Of a DNA stretch of 28,076 bases, positions 24,364-28,076 are shown in pieces (position 1 is the first letter of the stretch; each line of letters opens with the position of its first letter). The DNA comes from CAZTKP01 sp964614215 (GTDB lineage: Bacteria; UBP6; UBA1177). The position numbers were made by a program, and so were the translations under genes. The stretch is taken from positions 1 to 28,076 of the forward strand of contig CAZTKP010000016.1 in the NCBI GenBank assembly GCA_964614215.1. The letters run 5' to 3'. The notes below the pieces were generated by a model. The model did not search any database and was not told where the DNA came from. It saw nothing but the letters and a program-made list of their open reading frames with translations.

Positions 24364-25458
24364 ATGAGTCTTGAAAGATATGGTTTCAATGGATTTTTTG
24401 AAGCACTTTTTCATGAATTTAAAGAGCAGGGGTTTCAACCTGCAAGAGTAATAAATGAGCAGAAGGAACTTTACACGGTTATGATGGAAGAAGGTGAGAT
24501 CCACGCTAAGATCTCAGGGAAATTTCTTCACAATGCCGATGTGAAATCAGACTTTCCTGCAGTTGGTGACTGGGTTGCAGTGACTGTTGAGGGTGATTTT
24601 GCTGTAATTCACGGAATTCTTGAGAGAAAAAGCAGTTTTTCGCGTAATGTTGCAGGAACGAACAAGAGAAAAAGCGGTGGAGTTACCGAGCAGCAGATCG
24701 TTGCTTCAAATATTGATACGGTGTTCATCGTGAGCGGACTTGATGAGAACTATAATCTTCGGAGAATTGAGCGTTATCTGACACTCGCGTGGAATAGCGG
24801 TGCGTCACCAGTGGTCATTCTTAACAAGTCGGATCTTGCTGATAATATTGACGATATTGTCTTTGAGGTTGAAGAGGTCGCTCCGGGAGTTCCTGTCCAT
24901 GCAGTATCAGCAAAGGAGAATCATCTTGAGACTCTTAAACCTTATCTTCAGGCCGGAAAAACAGTTGCACTTCTCGGTTCTTCCGGTGTTGGAAAATCGA
25001 CAATAGTTAATGCACTTCTCGGAAGAGAACTTCAGGAAGTAAGCGAGGTAAGTGACGCAGTTCATAAAGGCCGTCACACCACAACTTCAAGACAGCTTTT
25101 TATAATGGAAAACGGAGCACTCCTGATCGATACTCCCGGAATGAGAGAAATTCAGTTCTGGGGAGAGGAGGAAAGTATTTCTAACGTTTTTGATGATGTC
25201 GAAGAGCTTATTTCAAAATGCAGATTCTCAGACTGTACACATAACGGAGAACCTGGATGCGCAATCGAAGCAGCTCTAAAAAGCGGAGAACTTGACTCCA
25301 AAAGATATCAGAATTACCTGTCGCTTCAGGAAGAACTCGCAAGACTTGAGGAGCGGAAGACTAAAACAAAACGCCAGCTCAAAACTGAGTGGGAAAAAGG
25401 CATCGCAAAGAAAGTTAAAGATCTTTATAAAGATAAAAATCGACAGTTCAGAAGATAG
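24364..25458 (+). CDS. rsgA: Ribosome small subunit-dependent GTPase RsgA
   Basis: Cytoplasmic GTPase that helps mature the 30S ribosomal subunit and is released on GTP hydrolysis. Its circularly permuted G motifs occur in the family order: G4 NKSD (154-157), G1 GSSGVGKST (205-213), G2 GRHTT (236-240) and G3 DTPG (256-259). The zinc site is C-x4-C-x-H-x5-C (Cys286, Cys291, His293, Cys299). An N-terminal OB-fold (about 30-110) has AVGDWVAV. The 364-residue length is normal and the C-terminus is Lys/Arg-rich. AAGGAG precedes ATG 24364. It appears to be a single-gene unit. Confidence 0.95.
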   Translation: MSLERYGFNGFFEALFHEFKEQGFQPARVINEQKELYTVMMEEGEIHAKISGKFLHNADVKSDFPAVGDWVAVTVEGDFAVIHGILERKSSFSRNVAGTNKRKSGGVTEQQIVASNIDTVFIVSGLDENYNLRRIERYLTLAWNSGASPVVILNKSDLADNIDDIVFEVEEVAPGVPVHAVSAKENHLETLKPYLQAGKTVALLGSSGVGKSTIVNALLGRELQEVSEVSDAVHKGRHTTTSRQLFIMENGALLIDTPGMREIQFWGEEESISNVFDDVEELISKCRFSDCTHNGEPGCAIEAALKSGELDSKRYQNYLSLQEELARLEERKTKTKRQLKTEWEKGIAKKVKDLYKDKNRQFRR

Positions 25459-25482
25459 TATCCCGGGCCTCTTCATTCAATC

Positions 25483-25534
25483 GTAGGGGTTGATCCATGT
25501 ATCAACCCGGGCGGATACGCAGATCCGCCCCTAC
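25483..25534. repeat. Nested extragenic palindrome (two hairpins in one stem)
   Basis: Outer arms GTAGGGG (25483-25489) and CCCCTAC (25528-25534) enclose two hairpins. Hairpin 1 pairs GGGTTGAT with ATCAACCC around a 6-nt loop; hairpin 2 pairs GGGCGGAT with ATCCGCCC around a 6-nt loop. The inner stems share G and C bases with the outer arms, so folds compete. There is no T run, so this is probably a dispersed extragenic repeat and not a terminator. Confidence 0.8.
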
Positions 25535-25654
25535 ATTCGGGATTTAGGGAAAGGTCCAGGCTCTGTAACCACCTGAAAAACTTGATTTATTTTTAGCTCC
25601 GAAATAACGTGAGGTGCGTGTGCACAAAAGCGGAAATTTTTTCAGGGGGTCAAA

Positions 25655-27313
25655 ATGAGAGTAATTCTTGTGATTGCATTTTTTCTTGCGGTTTTTTCAG
25701 GCTGTACGGTTAGTGACGATATAACGGATTCCGATGTTCTTGATAAAAATGATAGTACGGAAACTCAGGATCAGGCACAAAATGACTCTGCGACAACCAA
25801 TGACGAATCAACAGTTGACGATAAAGACGAAGTCCTGGATGACAAAGTTGATGAAACCGAATTTAATGACACGCAAAACGACACTGAAATAAACGATGAA
25901 GCGACAGATGAGATCCAGACTGATATCGGGACAGATGCAGATGAAATTTTTGATAATGAGGCTTCTGACAGTGATGCAGACGATGCTGTCTGCGGAATTC
26001 CGACACCTGACCCTGTTGTTGAAGATCCGCTGCCGACTGTTACAGATTACGGCATGTATCAGATCGTTCCAAATGGAGCGTTCACAGACCATTATCTTTA
26101 CAGCAATTCTGCGGGAGAATTTAAAATAGGCGTCCGCGAACAGTGGGGTTCGTCAATAATCTTTTTAGGGTTCTCAAACAATCAGGACTCTAATGTTATT
26201 GATGCAAATGACACAGGAAGAGAAGTTCAGATCGCAATTTACGATCCTGACAGAATAACCCAGAACTGTGCGTGGAATGCATCATGTGCATCGACTGCTT
26301 CTCAGTGTGCGGGTGGCATAACATATCTCGGCTGGAATCCTGTTCAGGGTGGAAACAGGTGCAATAACGGTTCTCCGACAGAATCTATTTCAGGAAGTGA
26401 CGGAGAAATGATCTCTTCAGTTGTGCCTTATCAGTGGAATCCTGCATGGGACAGACAGGACTGCGAATCTGATATCTGTGATGATATTAATTACAAGTTC
26501 AAACTTTCGGACATGAGATATATTCAGAAACTCAGGTGGATCGGTTCAAATATTGTTGAAGTGAAAATGACCATCCATAACCTGACGGATATTGAAAGAA
26601 GAGCGACACTTCAGGAGTTTCCGACACTTTATGTTCCATACGGTGCTCACGGATTGCAGAATTACAACGTTCTTCTTGATTCAGAGGGTACACAGATCGC
26701 TATTGATGTTCCGGCAAATGACGGCTTTTTTAAGAAAGATTTTGATAGTGCGGGCGGTTGGACAACTCTCCAGAATTCAGCACAGAACTATGGTGTGGGA
26801 ATTTATTACGAGAACAGACTTACAGAGTTCCAGGGCTGGCAGAAAGACGGAGTTTTCAACAACGTAAGGTCAAGAATTGTCTTCGGACTTCCCGCAAGCG
26901 GAACAGTCAATGCGAGAGCCTATCTTATTCTCGGAGGTTTCACCACAGTTAAGACACTTGCGGAAGATCTTGACAAGAAAATTCCTCCTTTCGGCTATCT
27001 TGATGCTCCTAAAAGTGACGATGAAGTAACAGGAAATACACTCAATATCGGCGGATGGGTGCTTGACAATAAAGGAGTCTCAAAAATCGAAGTTTTCATA
27101 GACGGAGTCAGCAAAGGTGAACTCTCACTTAACACCTCAAGGGAAGACGTCTGCAAAGTCTGGCCCGGATATTCAATGTGTCCAAATGCAGGATACTCAG
27201 GAAGTGTCGACATCTCAGAACTCTCTGTCTGTGCACACCTCCTTGAGATCAAAGCAACTGATACCGATTCAAATGAAAGAGTAGTTGCCAAAAAGAGATT
27301 TTTCAGGAAGTAG
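25655..27313 (+). CDS. Acidic-linker lipoprotein with C-terminal Ig-like domain
   Basis: Predicted 552-residue lipoprotein. The signal peptide ends in FSGC (Cys17). Residues about 20-110 are almost wholly Asp/Glu/Asn/Ser/Thr, a long spacer. The central part (about 125-440) is a beta-rich domain I do not recognise; its ten or so cysteines and many Trp/Tyr suggest an exported carbohydrate- or surface-binding fold. The end (about 450-545) resembles bacterial Ig-like modules: VTGNTLNIGGWVLDN, then SKIEVFIDGV and HLLEIKATDTD. GGGGG lies about 7 nt before ATG 25655. The gene converges on the rloB-like gene with 3 nt between stop codons. Function unknown. Confidence 0.87.
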   Translation: MRVILVIAFFLAVFSGCTVSDDITDSDVLDKNDSTETQDQAQNDSATTNDESTVDDKDEVLDDKVDETEFNDTQNDTEINDEATDEIQTDIGTDADEIFDNEASDSDADDAVCGIPTPDPVVEDPLPTVTDYGMYQIVPNGAFTDHYLYSNSAGEFKIGVREQWGSSIIFLGFSNNQDSNVIDANDTGREVQIAIYDPDRITQNCAWNASCASTASQCAGGITYLGWNPVQGGNRCNNGSPTESISGSDGEMISSVVPYQWNPAWDRQDCESDICDDINYKFKLSDMRYIQKLRWIGSNIVEVKMTIHNLTDIERRATLQEFPTLYVPYGAHGLQNYNVLLDSEGTQIAIDVPANDGFFKKDFDSAGGWTTLQNSAQNYGVGIYYENRLTEFQGWQKDGVFNNVRSRIVFGLPASGTVNARAYLILGGFTTVKTLAEDLDKKIPPFGYLDAPKSDDEVTGNTLNIGGWVLDNKGVSKIEVFIDGVSKGELSLNTSREDVCKVWPGYSMCPNAGYSGSVDISELSVCAHLLEIKATDTDSNERVVAKKRFFRK

Positions 27314-27316
27314 AAA

Positions 27317-27967
27317 TTAAATCGATGAATCTTTTCTCATTCTATCAATTTTCTTCTCAAGAATATTGTAAATGCTTTGAGCAAGTTTAAAAACCTCTGT
27401 GCTTCCAACATTGGGTCTTCCATTATCATTAATATTGTAATTTGATTTTGCATTTTCAATTGCGTCTGCAATCATAAGAGAATGCTTTCTCGAATCGAAA
27501 CCGCCAGAAACCATTTCATTTAACTTCGTTTTCCAGATGCTCGATATTTGATGGTTTTCAAAGTTTGGTTTTTGTGGATAGAAATGATAATACAGCCACA
27601 ATTCAAAACAAGGATTGCTTTCTGCATGATGCCATCTTTTTTCTTTTGAGCAATAGATTCTTAAATGATTTATCTGGGGTTCTCTGCTTCCGTATTTATC
27701 AGAATCGGTATCAAAAACTATCCACACTTCATCAATTCTTTCAAAAGAACAGCATTTCATTTTTTCCATTGCAATGTTTAAAAGTCCTTCTGGAGTATTG
27801 TTTTCACTTCCATCCAAAGGGTGAACAATCAAACTAATTCTTGAGTCAAGACCTTGGAAAAATTCGAAATAATCGTATTCTCTTGTTTTGCCTTCACAGA
27901 AAATATAAATCTTTTTTGCGTCTCTTGAAGGAGGTTTTCTCTGATAATCTCTAGTTCTTATTATCAT
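27317..27967 (-). CDS. rloB: RloB-like TOPRIM protein
   Basis: A 216-residue protein of the RloB/Abi family. The start of the core, KIYIFCEGKTREYDYF, holds the TOPRIM glutamate (Glu25), and VWIVFDTDSDKYG holds the D-x-D pair (Asp86, Asp88). ESNPCFELWLYYHF is the family's other hallmark. TOPRIM folds in related systems (for example the AriB partner of PARIS) are nucleases, so a metal-dependent nuclease is likely but unproven here. It overlaps the stop of the upstream AAA ATPase by 17 nt, a tight two-gene unit as in rloA-rloB pairs, and probably serves phage defence. It reads more AT-rich than the lipoprotein gene beside it. Confidence 0.85.
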   Translation of the reverse strand: MIIRTRDYQRKPPSRDAKKIYIFCEGKTREYDYFEFFQGLDSRISLIVHPLDGSENNTPEGLLNIAMEKMKCCSFERIDEVWIVFDTDSDKYGSREPQINHLRIYCSKEKRWHHAESNPCFELWLYYHFYPQKPNFENHQISSIWKTKLNEMVSGGFDSRKHSLMIADAIENAKSNYNINDNGRPNVGSTEVFKLAQSIYNILEKKIDRMRKDSSI

Positions 27968-28076
27968 TATTTAGCCACCCAAGATCTTGTAAGTTTGATA
28001 AAAATGGAATTGATCCATATCTTCCACAAAGATATCCTTTGTGAATATCTTTAGTTTTGTGTTCTTTAAAATCTGA
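27951..28076 (-). CDS. C-terminal end of RloA-like AAA ATPase (partial)
   Basis: Only the last 41 residues are visible; the gene continues past the window. The segment KGYLCGRYGSIPFL is characteristic of the C-terminus of AAA_15/AAA_21-type ATPases that accompany RloB. The stop (TAG, 27953-27951) lies inside the rloB-like gene, so the ATPase is translated first and coupled to it. Walker motifs lie outside the window, so family assignment rests on this tail and on the neighbour. Confidence 0.7.
   Translation of the reverse strand, partial: SDFKEHKTKDIHKGYLCGRYGSIPFLSNLQDLGWLNNDNKN

Noticed and set aside
25483..25534. Rho-independent terminator for rsgA
   Set aside because: The structure has strong hairpins but no following T run; nested symmetry fits a dispersed palindrome better.

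Overview
The window looks like a chromosomal piece of an uncultured, fairly AT-rich Gram-negative anaerobe. It holds at least five lipoproteins with lipobox cysteines, an SLT-type lytic transglycosylase, a tethered binding protein-permease and an [FeFe]-hydrogenase maturase (HydE). The aspartate-rich or Thr-Gly-Asn/Asp-rich lipoprotein linkers, SBBP propeller repeats and DUF1566 lipoprotein recall environmental lineages of the old Deltaproteobacteria/Myxococcota. That placement is an inference; there is no rRNA or tRNA here. A 100-N scaffold gap lies at 24174-24273.

Layout. Bases 1-1389 hold two tandem paralogous acidic lipoproteins, the first cut by the window edge. Bases 1456-4777 hold hydE and a convergent UvrD/PcrA-type helicase. 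Bases 4930-8637 hold two exported proteins: a seven-repeat SBBP lipoprotein and a DUF11-like protein ending in GCGC. Bases 8712-12098 hold a PP2C phosphatase fused to a cyclic-nucleotide-binding-like domain, coupled to a lytic transglycosylase. Bases 12166-14574 hold a GDP-mannose operon in which the phosphomannose isomerase cupin and the guanylyltransferase are separate genes, followed by a DUF1566 lipoprotein. Bases 14584-17172 (minus) hold a (D/N)TG-repeat lipoprotein and an MFS transporter. Bases 17319-20602 hold a sugar-type ABC ATPase and a fused binding protein-permease, with no second permease gene beside them.

Bases 20624-24294 form an accessory region that reads as more AT-rich. It has two AAA ATPases of different families (ATPase_2/DUF234-like and DUF4143-like), a short XRE regulator, and a divergent pair of small genes, the second a secreted Cys-rich peptide. 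Each promoter I can place here has repeats lying over it: two 40-bp palindrome-ended units, three 15-bp direct repeats, and about four degenerate units with a period near 32 bp. This is the most unusual pattern in the window and looks like three separate operator systems.

Bases 24364-25458 hold rsgA, followed by a nested extragenic palindrome (25483-25534). Bases 25655-27313 hold another acidic lipoprotein. The right edge holds a minus-strand RloB-like TOPRIM gene that overlaps the C-terminus of an AAA ATPase, probably a RloA/RloB-type defence pair cut by the window end.

Most recognisable promoters are sigma70-like with a 17-bp spacer. I saw no CRISPR array, transposase, tRNA, rRNA or convincing intrinsic terminator.
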